Positions 15,627 through 24,059 of a stretch of 64,000 nucleotides of DNA are shown here, piece after piece. Both the position numbers and the translations under genes were made by a program. Below the pieces are notes generated by a model that searched no databases, was not told the DNA's origin, and worked only from the letters and a program-made list of their open reading frames with translations. The stretch is from Chryseobacterium camelliae (GTDB lineage Bacteria; Bacteroidota; Bacteroidia; Flavobacteriales; Weeksellaceae): contig NZ_JAUTAL010000001.1 of the NCBI RefSeq assembly GCF_030818575.1, forward strand, positions 2,232,001 through 2,296,000. Direction: 5' to 3'. Position 1 is the first letter of the stretch; every line of letters begins with the position of its first letter.

Positions 15627-17396
15627 TTATTTAAGAAATTTATATGGTTCATAAAAATCCCAATTGCCAGATTTTTTCTTATCAAAATTCTTTTCGTTTT
15701 CGAAGCCAAGCCCAGTTTTATACAATTCATCATAGAAGAATGACATTTCTGGATAAGTTTTAAATGATAGTTTTGGATCAGCTGGTATTTCAAATTTTTT
15801 TGAGTTTATTAGAGCTCCCCAAATTTCCAGTTCATCATTTGAATCAATTCTGCCATGTAGTTGTTCCCTTAAAAATAAAAACTCTATTAAGTTGCTTAAA
15901 CCTAATTTCTTTTTTTTCAGAGTGAGTAATACTATTTCGAGATCGTCAACAGAGATTGAAAGCGGATAACAATCATCGTTCGGATTTAAATCTAGCAGTT
16001 TACTTAAATCAATTTGAGGTTTTTTGAACCTTTCTTCTGTAACTACAATGCTAAAAACATTTGGATATCTCTTTGGATTAACTGTATAAAGTTTTTCTCC
16101 CTTTTCATTATAAATATCAAAGATTTTCTTTTTGTCAAACAATTCTTTAACTCTATAACATTGATCATATCCCTCTTGAATTGAGTTTTTAAAATATTTC
16201 GAAATTGTTTCATACAATTTCTTTATATCCTTTGGGTAGCTATGCGGAATTGCAGATTTTTTATTTTTAACCTCGATTATAATTGCAATACTCTTTCCAA
16301 GCACTAACACATCTTGGCCCGAACCACCGATTGAAGTCGTGTATTCTTTATAAATATGAGCATCTTTTTTAAAGTATCTTTGAAAAATTGAACACACTCT
16401 GTCTTCCAGATAGTTTCCTTTATGACTGTTAAACTTGTCAGCAATTTTTTTTTCCTGACTGTCAATTACTTTGTAAAGCCTGTCATAAATTGCAAAAAGT
16501 AATAGTTTAGGATCTAAAAGTAAGTATCTTGAGTCCTTTAATTTTATTATGGGATTTGAAAGTACTGGATTATCATTTGTATAGTACAAAAACGAAGTTT
16601 CATTACGGTCAATTGTAAATAGTTTAAAAAATATATTTATTTTCTCATTATCAAAATGTGGATATAAATCTTCTAAAGAGATTTTTAATCTTTCTCCCCG
16701 ATTTTGGAAGTATTTAATAAATGATTTAATATTTTCATTATCTCCCGAATATTCCCAGTCTTGTGGCAAAATGTTATGTTGTTTTTGATAATCACTAAAT
16801 TCTTTACATTCGGGATCCTCTCGATATTTAAATGGCTTATTTATATTGATAAATAACTGATGATCCACCAAATTGTAGATCATTAAGATCTCCTGAACGT
16901 TTAAGTTAATTGACTGCTCTAGAACTTTATTAAATGGAGTAAATAATAAATCAATTCTTTTTAACTCTTGTTCTTCATAATTCAGTTTTGCAGTGTCAAA
17001 ATAATCAAAAAAAACTGGAAGTACCGTTTCATAATATTTATCAAATTTATCAATACTCTTCAAATCATTTAATAATAAATCGTAGTATCCTGCTTTACAC
17101 TTGATTGCCAATACTACAATTTCTTTCCATTCTTCATTAGATCTAACTTCAATTTCTGTCACTTTATCTACATTAGAAGTTAAATTAAGAGCGAGAATAT
17201 ATGAAAGTTGCTTTAATGGAGAATCCAGCCCTTGAAAAGGATACATTTCAATTCTTGGAGTATTAATATAAGCGAATAATGTAGCTATATCAGGAGCGAA
17301 CGTCTCACTGTCATACTTACTTACAAATTCTTTAAGTTTCTTACTTTCTCGGTCAATGTCGAAAATCATAGTTTTGAAAATTAGTTTTACAATCAA
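15627..17396 (-). CDS. Putative PD-(D/E)xK nuclease-like protein (paralogue 2)
   Basis: 589 residues from the first ATG; a second ATG at 17369 (MIFDIDRE) is an equally plausible start. It is a diverged paralogue of the 610-residue protein encoded at 10368-12200. Shared features are GQDVLVLGKSIAIIIEVKNK (about 359-378, a PD-(D/E)xK-type D...ExK motif), YDQCYRVKE, PLSISVDDLEIVLLT, NDELEIWGALI and GLGFENEKNF near the C-terminus. Its own N-terminal half is helical with no recognised domain. It stands on the minus strand between the guide RNA and the replication genes. Function as a DNA-cleaving defence protein is inferred from the motif and the neighbourhood. Confidence 0.6.
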   Translation of the reverse strand: MIVKLIFKTMIFDIDRESKKLKEFVSKYDSETFAPDIATLFAYINTPRIEMYPFQGLDSPLKQLSYILALNLTSNVDKVTEIEVRSNEEWKEIVVLAIKCKAGYYDLLLNDLKSIDKFDKYYETVLPVFFDYFDTAKLNYEEQELKRIDLLFTPFNKVLEQSINLNVQEILMIYNLVDHQLFININKPFKYREDPECKEFSDYQKQHNILPQDWEYSGDNENIKSFIKYFQNRGERLKISLEDLYPHFDNEKINIFFKLFTIDRNETSFLYYTNDNPVLSNPIIKLKDSRYLLLDPKLLLFAIYDRLYKVIDSQEKKIADKFNSHKGNYLEDRVCSIFQRYFKKDAHIYKEYTTSIGGSGQDVLVLGKSIAIIIEVKNKKSAIPHSYPKDIKKLYETISKYFKNSIQEGYDQCYRVKELFDKKKIFDIYNEKGEKLYTVNPKRYPNVFSIVVTEERFKKPQIDLSKLLDLNPNDDCYPLSISVDDLEIVLLTLKKKKLGLSNLIEFLFLREQLHGRIDSNDELEIWGALINSKKFEIPADPKLSFKTYPEMSFFYDELYKTGLGFENEKNFDKKKSGNWDFYEPYKFLK

Positions 17397-17400
17397 AATT

Positions 17401-17512
17401 AGTGAAAAATTTTAAACGTAATCTAATTGTTTACATTGCAGAAAAGGTTGTGAAATTTAACGAAGTCGCAGAAATCAAAGAAGAAAATTTCGATTTAGGA
17501 AAAAAGTGGTAA
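17401..17512 (+). pseudogene. Possible 3' remnant of a lost gene
   Basis: A plus-strand frame reads KRNLIVYIAEKVVKFNEVAE and ends KEENFDLGKKW-stop, with amino-acid composition of a real protein C-terminus but no start codon of its own. It lies where related elements often carry mobilisation genes. I cannot assign a family, and it could be chance. Confidence 0.2.
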
Positions 17513-17754
17513 AAGCCAAACAAACGTATTAGATATGAAATCTTCTAACTTGTTGAATTACTTTAACCCACTATTGTATTTGCTAACTATTGCCAATTAA
17601 AGATTTTCATTAAATTTTTGCTATATTTTTCTTTTTGACAGCTATTTCTTGTTTGTACACCAAAAAATCAATAGTTATTTATCATCTCAAAAAATAGAAT
17701 TTCCACAGCAAAAAAAACGAGTTCCGAAGTTTTTTCACCCTTTTCGCAGAAAAG

Positions 17755-17813
17755 GCAAGAGAGTCTTTGATAGTACAAAATGAAAATTTTGTATATACAA
17801 AGACACATCTTGC
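17755..17813. repeat. Large imperfect inverted repeat, possible transfer origin
   Basis: The left arm starts GCAAGAGAGTCTTTGATAG; the right arm, reverse-complemented, starts GCAAGATGTGTCTTTGTAT. The arms share GCAAGA, GTCTTTG and ACAAAAT over about 27 bp around a short centre. Strong symmetry in a 486-bp gene-free gap (17397-17882) between cargo and replication genes suggests a regulatory or processing site such as oriT. The function is not proven by the sequence. Confidence 0.4.
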
Positions 17814-17882
17814 TATGTAATTTTCGTAAAACAGAAATTTTATTTAGTCTACCTTAATTTAGACCAGTCGGAATGGTTGATT

Positions 17883-18521
17883 TTAGTCTAGCTTAGGTCT
17901 CTTGATAATTGGAAGATTAATTAGCGAAGAACCTTTATTATAATGTGAAACATCAAGTGTATTTATATTTTTTTCAAGAGTAGATTGCCAATTCAAAATA
18001 GGTCTTCCAAGCGAATTTTTCCAATCTGCTTCTTTCCATTTTTGAAATTTTTGAATCAATAAATCATCTAGTTTTTCTGAATAGTCTTTTAAAGTTTTTG
18101 CAAAATCCATAAACTGTTTTAAGTTCGGATATTTTGAAAATGAGCTATTGGTATTAATTTCCGATTCCACAATGGTTTTTAATTCATCAATAGGTTTATC
18201 TATTATTTCATAGGTGTTTGGTGTTACTTTTGGCATTGGGTTTCCATTTAAAATAAAACGATTTGGAAAACCCCGATTTCTATTGTAATCTAAAAGTCCT
18301 AAAAGTTTGAGCTTATTTTTTGCAGTGATGACCGTTTGCCTGGAAAGACCAAGCTCTCTTGCCAATTGATAGTCTGATAGAACAATTTCTTTTCGTGGAT
18401 CTTCACACTTATATAGGATAAAAGTAAAAACAGCTATAGTATTTGCGCCGATTTTATTTTTTGAATTTAAATTAAACATTTTCTCAAATAAGTTCACATC
18501 AAAAGTTTTTGAATTTCTCAT
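17883..18521 (-). CDS. Winged-helix replication/regulatory protein
   Basis: 212 residues. The N-terminal half is a winged helix: KIGANTIAVFTFILYKCEDP, then LSDYQLARELGLSRQTVITA and KNKLKLLGLLDYNRNRGFPN, the layout of replication-initiator-type and GntR-like wHTH domains. The C-terminal part (about 125-200) is helical and ends in a basic PIIKRPKLD tail. The start overlaps the primase stop codon by 4 bp, so the two are translationally coupled and probably act together in replication of the excised element. The exact family is not known to me. Confidence 0.65.
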   Translation of the reverse strand: MRNSKTFDVNLFEKMFNLNSKNKIGANTIAVFTFILYKCEDPRKEIVLSDYQLARELGLSRQTVITAKNKLKLLGLLDYNRNRGFPNRFILNGNPMPKVTPNTYEIIDKPIDELKTIVESEINTNSSFSKYPNLKQFMDFAKTLKDYSEKLDDLLIQKFQKWKEADWKNSLGRPILNWQSTLEKNINTLDVSHYNKGSSLINLPIIKRPKLD

Positions 18522-19399
18522 CTTTTAAATGCAGATTTATATTGATTTTGAACTTCTTCAGTTTTCTTACTAAGATATTCATTCAAGTCCTTAAAATTAG
18601 AATAGAGAGCTCGACAGTCTTTTACATTTTGTAATACATCACTGATGATTTCTACAGTACGATTCCCGGCTTGGTCATTATCAAAATAAAGCTCAATATT
18701 TTCATATTTTTCAAGAGAATTTTTAATATTTTGGATCATCGAAACAGAGTTCAAAATGAGATAATCAGACGGTTCTTTTGCTAATTGATTTTCTACAGTT
18801 TTAAATGAAAGGAAATCAAAAAAACCTTCAAAAATCCTAACGAAATTTGAATTGTTTCTAATTGTTGAAACATCTTTTTTACCCAAACAAATCTTAGAGT
18901 ATTTATTGCGGATTTCATAACCACCAGAATCATTTTTAAAACCTATCCCAAAATAATTCTTATCGTCTATCCGATAATGAATCTCTTGTAGAAATTCTGT
19001 TTGATCTTCAACTTTTCTGCTCTTTAAATATTCTAATAGTGCAGAATGCCTGACCGCTTTCACATTAGTTATCTCATAATTTCTGCTTTGGCCATTACAC
19101 TTCAGACTAGGAATGTTTTGCTTTTGAAAAGAAGAAAAATTTTGATTGTCAGCCCAATTCAAAACCCCATTGATGGAAGTATTCAGATATTTCTTCATAA
19201 AGTCTGTATTATTCCCACCAATTCCTTCTGAAAAGAGGTACCAATAGTTTAGGATTTTATTGATTTTAAAAGAGGCCTGGGATTCGCTGGCAAAAGGGTT
19301 GAGATACCAGGCTTCTTTTTCATTTTGTTTAGTGGGAAGGTGTCCGAGAGAAAGGAGGACTTCTTCCAACGATATGCCGTTAAATTGTTTGCAGTTCAT
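18518..19399 (-). CDS. TOPRIM-domain primase-like protein
   Basis: 293 residues. The C-terminal half has TOPRIM features: FVRIFEGFFDFLSF (about 184-197) with the catalytic glutamate, YLILNSVSMIQN, and IELYFDNDQAGNRTVEII (about 233-250) with the D-x-D motif. The N-terminal part (YLNPFASESQASFKI, YWYLFSEGIGGN) resembles the DNA-binding region of CHC2-type primases, although the zinc cysteines are absent. Primases of this kind are common in Bacteroidota integrative and mobilisable elements. It sits between the repeat cluster at 19.4-19.6 kb and the winged-helix gene, on the same strand as both neighbours. Confidence 0.82.
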   Translation of the reverse strand: MNCKQFNGISLEEVLLSLGHLPTKQNEKEAWYLNPFASESQASFKINKILNYWYLFSEGIGGNNTDFMKKYLNTSINGVLNWADNQNFSSFQKQNIPSLKCNGQSRNYEITNVKAVRHSALLEYLKSRKVEDQTEFLQEIHYRIDDKNYFGIGFKNDSGGYEIRNKYSKICLGKKDVSTIRNNSNFVRIFEGFFDFLSFKTVENQLAKEPSDYLILNSVSMIQNIKNSLEKYENIELYFDNDQAGNRTVEIISDVLQNVKDCRALYSNFKDLNEYLSKKTEEVQNQYKSAFKR

Positions 19400-19436
19400 A
19401 AAATTTTGTGTTTTGTTTATAAAGTTTGTAATTCAC

Positions 19437-19600
19437 TTACCTTATTACCTATGCCTTTATTCATCGAGGGTTTTACATATTTTACATTCTACCTTCCGCT
19501 ACCTGCTTACCTATATTTCAGGTAATTAGGTAAGTTTACTTTTGTAAATTACCTTATCATAAACTTTGTGTCAATGGTGGTTTTCGCAATCTTCAGGTAA
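19437..19600. repeat. Cluster of TTACCT/AGGTAA repeats (possible replication origin)
   Basis: Seven exact copies in about 165 bp: TTACCT at 19437, 19445, 19507 and 19549; AGGTAA at 19520, 19528 and 19595. Two pairs are spaced 8 bp, and CTACCT variants lie at 19489 and 19499. The cluster occupies the gap between the VapE-like and primase genes, where an iteron-type origin or an operator array would be expected. Confidence 0.5.
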
Positions 19601-19623
19601 GTGGTAAGTAATTTTAGATTATA

Positions 19624-20784
19624 TCATTCGTCAATTTTCCTTCGGATCAAATATCCATAGACTTGTCTTTTAGGATGTTTTATTCTGTCGTAGTTTAATG
19701 CAGTCAAGGCTTTACCAATTTTTATTATATTTAGACGTACACCTAGCGCATTATTCATAGCAAGCATAATGTCCGAAGGTGTTAGAAATTCACTTTGCAG
19801 TTTGGATTTTTCGAAATGACTAAGGATAATTTCCTGTTCCAGGGATACCTGCTTGAATTTTTCATTCCGCTTTTCATTTTCCTGGATATCTTCAGCCGTG
19901 AGTTCCGGATTATAATTTTTCCTTTCAAAAGCATTATAGTATGCTTGAGTCCAAACTTTTTCAATATTGATTTCCTTGGAATAATTGAAGTCGATTTCTA
20001 AAACTTCAAAAATCTGCCACCGTACACTTCCGGTTTCATCGGTTAAAAAATCCGACCGATTGGTAGAGCCACAAAATGAAGCTGTCCGGTGCATCAATGA
20101 CGATTTGCGATCGTAAGGCAAACGTGCATTGACGGTATTTTTAGAAATGAAGGACTTAAGAATATTGACATCCGTTTTTGACATTACCGAAAGCTCATCA
20201 ATATTAACCAGAAGGTTTTTGCATAAGGAAATCAAGCCGTCTTTATCAACACCAATGTCTTCTGTATAATATTGTTCAAGATCTGCAGGGATCAAAAAAC
20301 GCAGAAAACTCGTCTTTCCACTATTTTGCTTAGTATTGAACAGCACAAAACACTGTTTGTTGATGTATCCTGGTCTCAACGCACAGATTACAGTCCTGGT
20401 CAGCCATTTTTCGAAATATTTTTGGAAGGATTTATCATCAGTCGTCTTTACATAACTGCAAAGCTTACCGATATGATTTTCCTTATCCCAATCTTCCAAA
20501 TTTTCAAAATATTCCCGAATTGGATTGTACTGCTGGATCAAATGACTTCTGACCAGAATTTCCAACTTATTAATTGGAATATCGATTCCGGATCTAACGA
20601 GTTCTATAAACAAAGAATTCAAGTTGAGTGCTGAACATTTTTTATCCGATACAAGTTTAATTTCGAACTCAAGAGATATTGTATTGAATCTAATTGAATA
20701 TTTTGAATTCAAATAATTAATCGCTCTGTCAAATATGGTTTTCGTTTCTGTCTCGATTTGATACAGAATTTTATTTTCTTCCAT
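19624..20784 (-). CDS. VapE-like P-loop helicase/primase-associated protein
   Basis: 386 residues. The Walker A segment is FNTKQNSGKTSFLRF (about 146-160). NLLVNIDEL (about 189-197) is Walker B. CGSTNRSDFLTDETGSVRW is the sensor/arginine region typical of virulence-associated E proteins. The C-terminal 100 residues resemble the domain appended to these proteins in Bacteroidota (YGYLIRRKI ending). VapE-type proteins are SF3-like helicases of mobile elements and help replicate them. It follows the HTH_17 gene on the same strand, separated by a terminator hairpin, and precedes the repeat cluster. Confidence 0.82.
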   Translation of the reverse strand: MEENKILYQIETETKTIFDRAINYLNSKYSIRFNTISLEFEIKLVSDKKCSALNLNSLFIELVRSGIDIPINKLEILVRSHLIQQYNPIREYFENLEDWDKENHIGKLCSYVKTTDDKSFQKYFEKWLTRTVICALRPGYINKQCFVLFNTKQNSGKTSFLRFLIPADLEQYYTEDIGVDKDGLISLCKNLLVNIDELSVMSKTDVNILKSFISKNTVNARLPYDRKSSLMHRTASFCGSTNRSDFLTDETGSVRWQIFEVLEIDFNYSKEINIEKVWTQAYYNAFERKNYNPELTAEDIQENEKRNEKFKQVSLEQEIILSHFEKSKLQSEFLTPSDIMLAMNNALGVRLNIIKIGKALTALNYDRIKHPKRQVYGYLIRRKIDE

Positions 20785-20859
20785 AAAGCATTTTTGATTT
20801 TGGAAGGAGTCGCAAATAATTTTTATATTTGCTCTTTACTTCCAGTAAAACAAACATTT

Positions 20860-20887
20860 AAACCTAACTATGGCAGTAGTTAGGTTT
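20860..20887 (-). terminator. Hairpin terminator between the HTH_17 and VapE-like genes
   Basis: AAACCTAACTA and TAGTTAGGTTT form a perfect stem with a short loop immediately after the HTH_17 stop codon. A-rich sequence on one side and T-rich on the other would terminate in either direction. Confidence 0.6.
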
Positions 20888-21171
20888 TATTTTTTGCGTA
20901 AAGAAAATTCTATTGCTTCTTGTTGGATCTCGTCATTTGATTTATGACTGTTTTTCAGCAACCATTCGTCAATTTTTTTTCGTTCAAAGAATAGAATTTT
21001 TCCGGAAGGTTTTGAAAATGGGATAGAGTTGGTATGAACCAATTTGTAAATATAAGATTTCTTGAACCCTGTGTAATCTGAAAGCTCTTCTACATTTAGA
21101 ATTGCTTTGAGTCCGAAAATATGCTTTTCAATTCGGTTGAGCTTGTGAATTATGATTTCGTTATTTTCCAT
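20887..21171 (-). CDS. HTH_17 (excisionase/MerR-like) DNA-binding protein
   Basis: 94 residues. The core is a helix-turn-helix of the excisionase type: LNVEELSDYTGFKKSYIYKL then SIPFSKPSGKILFFERKKID and EWLLKN. A short N-terminal helix precedes it and a charged helical tail follows. This size and motif are standard for the small protein encoded beside integrases of Bacteroidota elements, where it acts as recombination directionality factor or activator of the replication genes. The integrase gene is 190 bp upstream on the same strand. The excisionase role is inferred from position. Confidence 0.82.
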   Translation of the reverse strand: MENNEIIIHKLNRIEKHIFGLKAILNVEELSDYTGFKKSYIYKLVHTNSIPFSKPSGKILFFERKKIDEWLLKNSHKSNDEIQQEAIEFSLRKK

Positions 21172-21364
21172 CTGTTTCTTTTAATTGATTTAACGAAACA
21201 AAAGTCAACAATAAAAACCATAAATAAAAGACTACCAATAGCTTGTGGGCTAAATAAGAATACTCTGGATTGATTTTATCTGTCAAAAGGTTAAAAAAGA
21301 TTAATCTGGATTCAACTGAATTCGCAAGCGATTTTAATTGAGTTTAAAATAGAAAACGGAATTT

Positions 21365-22504
21365 TCACAACTCGATATTTAATTCTGGAATAATCTCAGC
21401 AGCTTCTTTCATTTTGCTATCCACAATTTTTGCGTAAATCTGCGTTGTTCTTAATTCCCGGTGTCCCAGTCTTTTAGAAACCGTGTAAATGTCTGCACCG
21501 TTTTCCAACAACAGAACTGCATTCGTATGTCTGGCTGAGTGAAAAGTAATATGCTTAGGAACCGCAGCTCGATTGCACCAGCGAATAATTTCAGTATTGT
21601 AGGTCATTCCATATTTCAAACCTTTGAAAACTCTTTCTTGCGGATCTTGTCTTTCTCCTAACAATTCTCTGGCTTGTTTTGAGATATAAAGATATTCTAC
21701 GCCATCCGTTTTTTCTTGTCTGAAATTGACTTTTGATATATCACCTTCATCACGAACTTCTTTCCAAGTCAATGTATTAATATCTGACCAACGTAGTCCT
21801 GATAAACACGAAAAAAGGAAAGCTTTTTTCAAAACCGGATATTTACATTCCGCTTTGGCTAAACGTTGTAATTCATCAAAAATCAGATATTCTCTTTGAC
21901 TTTCAGCCTGTTCAAACGATTTTACTTTTGCAGCATAATTTATCGTTAAATATCCATTATCGAAAGCACTTCGGAGTGCAGCTTTAAACTTATTGAAATA
22001 AGAATGCTTTGAATTCTGGGAAAGTGGGAGATCACTTTTGGTGCGAGCATCACTCTCAAAGTACCGATGAACTTTTTTGACAAACTTTTCATCAATTTCA
22101 TCGAAAGTCATATTTTTTGGAACAATCTTTTTGAGATGTTGTAGAGTAGAAAACCAGTTACCGTAATTATTAGAAGTGTCTTGCTTTTGCTTTTCTTCTG
22201 TTAACTCCTCAAAGTATGTTAAAAAAGTCCTTTTACTTTTTACGGTATCTTTCAAATCGTAGCGACCTTGAACATATTCAGCTTTTTTGATTGCCAAAAT
22301 GCTTTCGGCAAGAGCCATAGTTTCTTTATTCTCTTTTTTTTCCTTAGCCGACTTTGGATCGGGGTGCAAATACAGTTTCAAATACTCAAAATTCCGCAGG
22401 TGAACTCTTCTTCCTTGTGCATTAATAGAAGACCCTTTGTAATACTCAATGAAAAGACTAATCCTTCCATCAGCTAAATTTTTCTGTTTTAAAGTAATAT
22501 TCAT
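21365..22504 (-). CDS. int: Tyrosine recombinase (integrase)
   Basis: 379 residues from the ATG at 22504 (MNITLKQKNLADGRISLFIE), the usual start of this family; a longer frame reaching 22579 would translate the AGGTGTACA repeats and is unlikely. An Arm-type N-terminus is followed by a SAM-like core-binding domain (about 80-190) and the catalytic domain. Catalytic residues are visible: Arg in SCLSGLRWSDI (about 234), HSARHTN (about 320-326) and Tyr in TTQIYAKI (about 355). It lies 170 bp from the mnmE stop codon with repeats and the putative attachment site between, so it is the recombinase of this element. Confidence 0.93.
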   Translation of the reverse strand: MNITLKQKNLADGRISLFIEYYKGSSINAQGRRVHLRNFEYLKLYLHPDPKSAKEKKENKETMALAESILAIKKAEYVQGRYDLKDTVKSKRTFLTYFEELTEEKQKQDTSNNYGNWFSTLQHLKKIVPKNMTFDEIDEKFVKKVHRYFESDARTKSDLPLSQNSKHSYFNKFKAALRSAFDNGYLTINYAAKVKSFEQAESQREYLIFDELQRLAKAECKYPVLKKAFLFSCLSGLRWSDINTLTWKEVRDEGDISKVNFRQEKTDGVEYLYISKQARELLGERQDPQERVFKGLKYGMTYNTEIIRWCNRAAVPKHITFHSARHTNAVLLLENGADIYTVSKRLGHRELRTTQIYAKIVDSKMKEAAEIIPELNIEL

Positions 22505-22516
22505 ATCTTTTATTTG

Positions 22517-22578
22517 AGGTGTACATTTGTACACCTTTGTGCTACTTTTTATAGTTCGAGGTGTACAGCAGGTGTACA
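22517..22578. repeat. AGGTGTACA boxes upstream of the integrase
   Basis: The 9-mer occurs four times: facing each other in AGGTGTACATTTGTACACCT (22517-22536) and directly repeated at 22559-22567 and 22570-22578 (11-bp spacing). Identical boxes occur inside the opposite end (1059-1295). Being directly in front of the integrase start codon, they could serve both as arm sites and as autoregulatory sites. Confidence 0.6.
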
Positions 22579-22673
22579 AATATAAAAATAAACTCCAAAA
22601 AGAGAAAATAAAATTTATATAAATATCTGATAATCAAACAAAATAAAGAAAATAAAATCAAAGAAAAGCTAAA

Positions 22674-22688
22674 TTATTTCCCAATACA
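22674..22688. other. Putative right attachment site in the mnmE 3' end
   Basis: TTATTTCCCAATACA is the reverse complement of the final codons CIGK-stop of mnmE. It pairs with TTATTTCCCGATACA at 1002. The insertion leaves the mnmE reading frame intact. Confidence 0.65.
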
Positions 22689-24059
22689 AAACTTCGAAAA
22701 GATATTCCCCAGCACCTCATCATTCGTTACTTCCCCGGAAATTTCACCGAGGTACTCCAGGGCATTCCTCAGCTCATAAGCCAGCAGTTCGGTGGAGATG
22801 CGGAAGGTGATGGCTTCTTTCACTTTATGAACGGCTTCCATGGATTTGCGTAGGGCCTCATAGTGGCGCTGGTTGGTAATGACTACATTATTTTCCTGAG
22901 ACTTCAGCTGTTCCACATAAGAGGACAACTCGTTTTTCAAGTCCTGGATATTCTGGTTTTCAACCGCGGAGATTTTAATGAAATCGAACTCCTGAGGAAT
23001 AGCATCACGGAAAATGCTTTCCGCTTTTTCATGTTGTGCAGGGAAAACTTCATCAATTTTGGTGGCGCAGATGATCAGTTTGAGGTCTTCCCGAACTAAG
23101 GAGCGGATCATTTCAATATCTTCAGAGAAATCCTCTGTCCCCGCATCGGCAAGATAGATCAGCACATTAGCATTGGCCACTTTTTCACGGGCTTTTTTAA
23201 CGCCAATTGCCTCGATTTCGTCCATGGTTTCTCGTAGTCCGGCAGTGTCGATCAGGCGGAAGGCGTGGCCTTTAATGTGAAGCACCTCTTCAATCGTGTC
23301 CCGGGTGGTTCCGGCAATATTGCTGACGATGGCCCGCTCTTCCTTCAGCAAAGCGTTCAGCAGGGTGGATTTCCCGGCATTCGGTTTTCCGATGATCGCT
23401 ACAGCGGTTCCGTTCTTAATTGCGTTTCCGTACTGGAAACTGTCAATCAACGAATGCAGTTTCGATTCAATCTTATCCAGCAGCAGGTTCAGGGCCGACC
23501 GGTCGGCAAACTCAACGTCTTCTTCCGCAAAATCAAGTTCGAGCTCAATCAGGGAAACAAAGTTCAGCAGGTCTGTCCTCAAAACGGATATTTCATTCGT
23601 AATCCCCCCTTTCAGCTGGCTGATGGCTACTTTTCGTGACGCCTCATTTTCAGAAGCAATCACATCGGCGATAGCTTCCGCCTGGGAAAGGTCAATACGG
23701 CCGTTGATAAATGCACGGAGCGTAAATTCCCCGGCTTTGGCCATCCGGGCTCCGTTTTTAATCAGGGTTTCAAGAATACGTTTCCCAATATGCGGCGAAC
23801 CGTGAAAGGCAATCTCCACAGAATTTTCCGTGGTAAAGCTTTTCGGTGCCAGGAAAATCGACAGCATTACCTCATCAATGGATTCCTCTCCATCCATGAA
23901 ATAACCGTAATGCAACGTATGGGATTTCTGCTTTTCCAGTTTTTTTCCGGGAAAACTTTTCTGCACTACAGGAAGTGCTTCATTTCCGGAAACCCGGATG
24001 ATTCCCAGGGCTCCTACTCCATTGGCGGTGGCCAGTGCACAAATGGTATCGTTATTCAT
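22674..24059 (-). CDS. mnmE: tRNA modification GTPase MnmE (TrmE)
   Basis: 461 residues, normal length. The N-terminal formyl-THF-binding domain begins NNDTICALATANGVGALGII. The helical domain is interrupted by the G domain: GKPNAGKSTLLNAL (about 222-235), IAGTTRDTIEEV, DTAGLRE and ATKID. It ends in FCIGK with the conserved modifying cysteine. With MnmG it installs the carboxymethylaminomethyl group at U34 of certain tRNAs. The gene is intact even though the integrative element has used its last codons as the integration site. Its GC content is visibly higher than the element's. Confidence 0.97.
   Translation of the reverse strand: MNNDTICALATANGVGALGIIRVSGNEALPVVQKSFPGKKLEKQKSHTLHYGYFMDGEESIDEVMLSIFLAPKSFTTENSVEIAFHGSPHIGKRILETLIKNGARMAKAGEFTLRAFINGRIDLSQAEAIADVIASENEASRKVAISQLKGGITNEISVLRTDLLNFVSLIELELDFAEEDVEFADRSALNLLLDKIESKLHSLIDSFQYGNAIKNGTAVAIIGKPNAGKSTLLNALLKEERAIVSNIAGTTRDTIEEVLHIKGHAFRLIDTAGLRETMDEIEAIGVKKAREKVANANVLIYLADAGTEDFSEDIEMIRSLVREDLKLIICATKIDEVFPAQHEKAESIFRDAIPQEFDFIKISAVENQNIQDLKNELSSYVEQLKSQENNVVITNQRHYEALRKSMEAVHKVKEAITFRISTELLAYELRNALEYLGEISGEVTNDEVLGNIFSKFCIGK

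Larger units (their letters stand above)
1002..22688. mobile_element. Integrative element at the 3' end of mnmE carrying defence cargo
   Basis: The boundaries are a 15-bp near-repeat (14/15 identical) at 1002-1016 and 22674-22688; the right copy is the end of mnmE. An integrase gene lies just inside the right end, and AGGTGTACA boxes lie inside both ends. The content is typical of an integrative element: integrase, HTH_17 protein, VapE-like ATPase, TOPRIM primase and winged-helix replication protein, then a long cargo region with hipBA, HNH, PIN, HerA-SIR2, PD-(D/E)xK proteins and a sigma/dead-Cas12f cassette. The interior is visibly more AT-rich than the chromosome from mnmE onward. No relaxase gene is present, so it may be mobilised in trans, be a satellite, or have lost its mobilisation genes. 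Confidence 0.75.

Noticed and set aside
22505..22579. 25-residue N-terminal extension of the integrase
   Set aside because: It would be encoded by the AGGTGTACA repeats; family members start at MNITLKQK.
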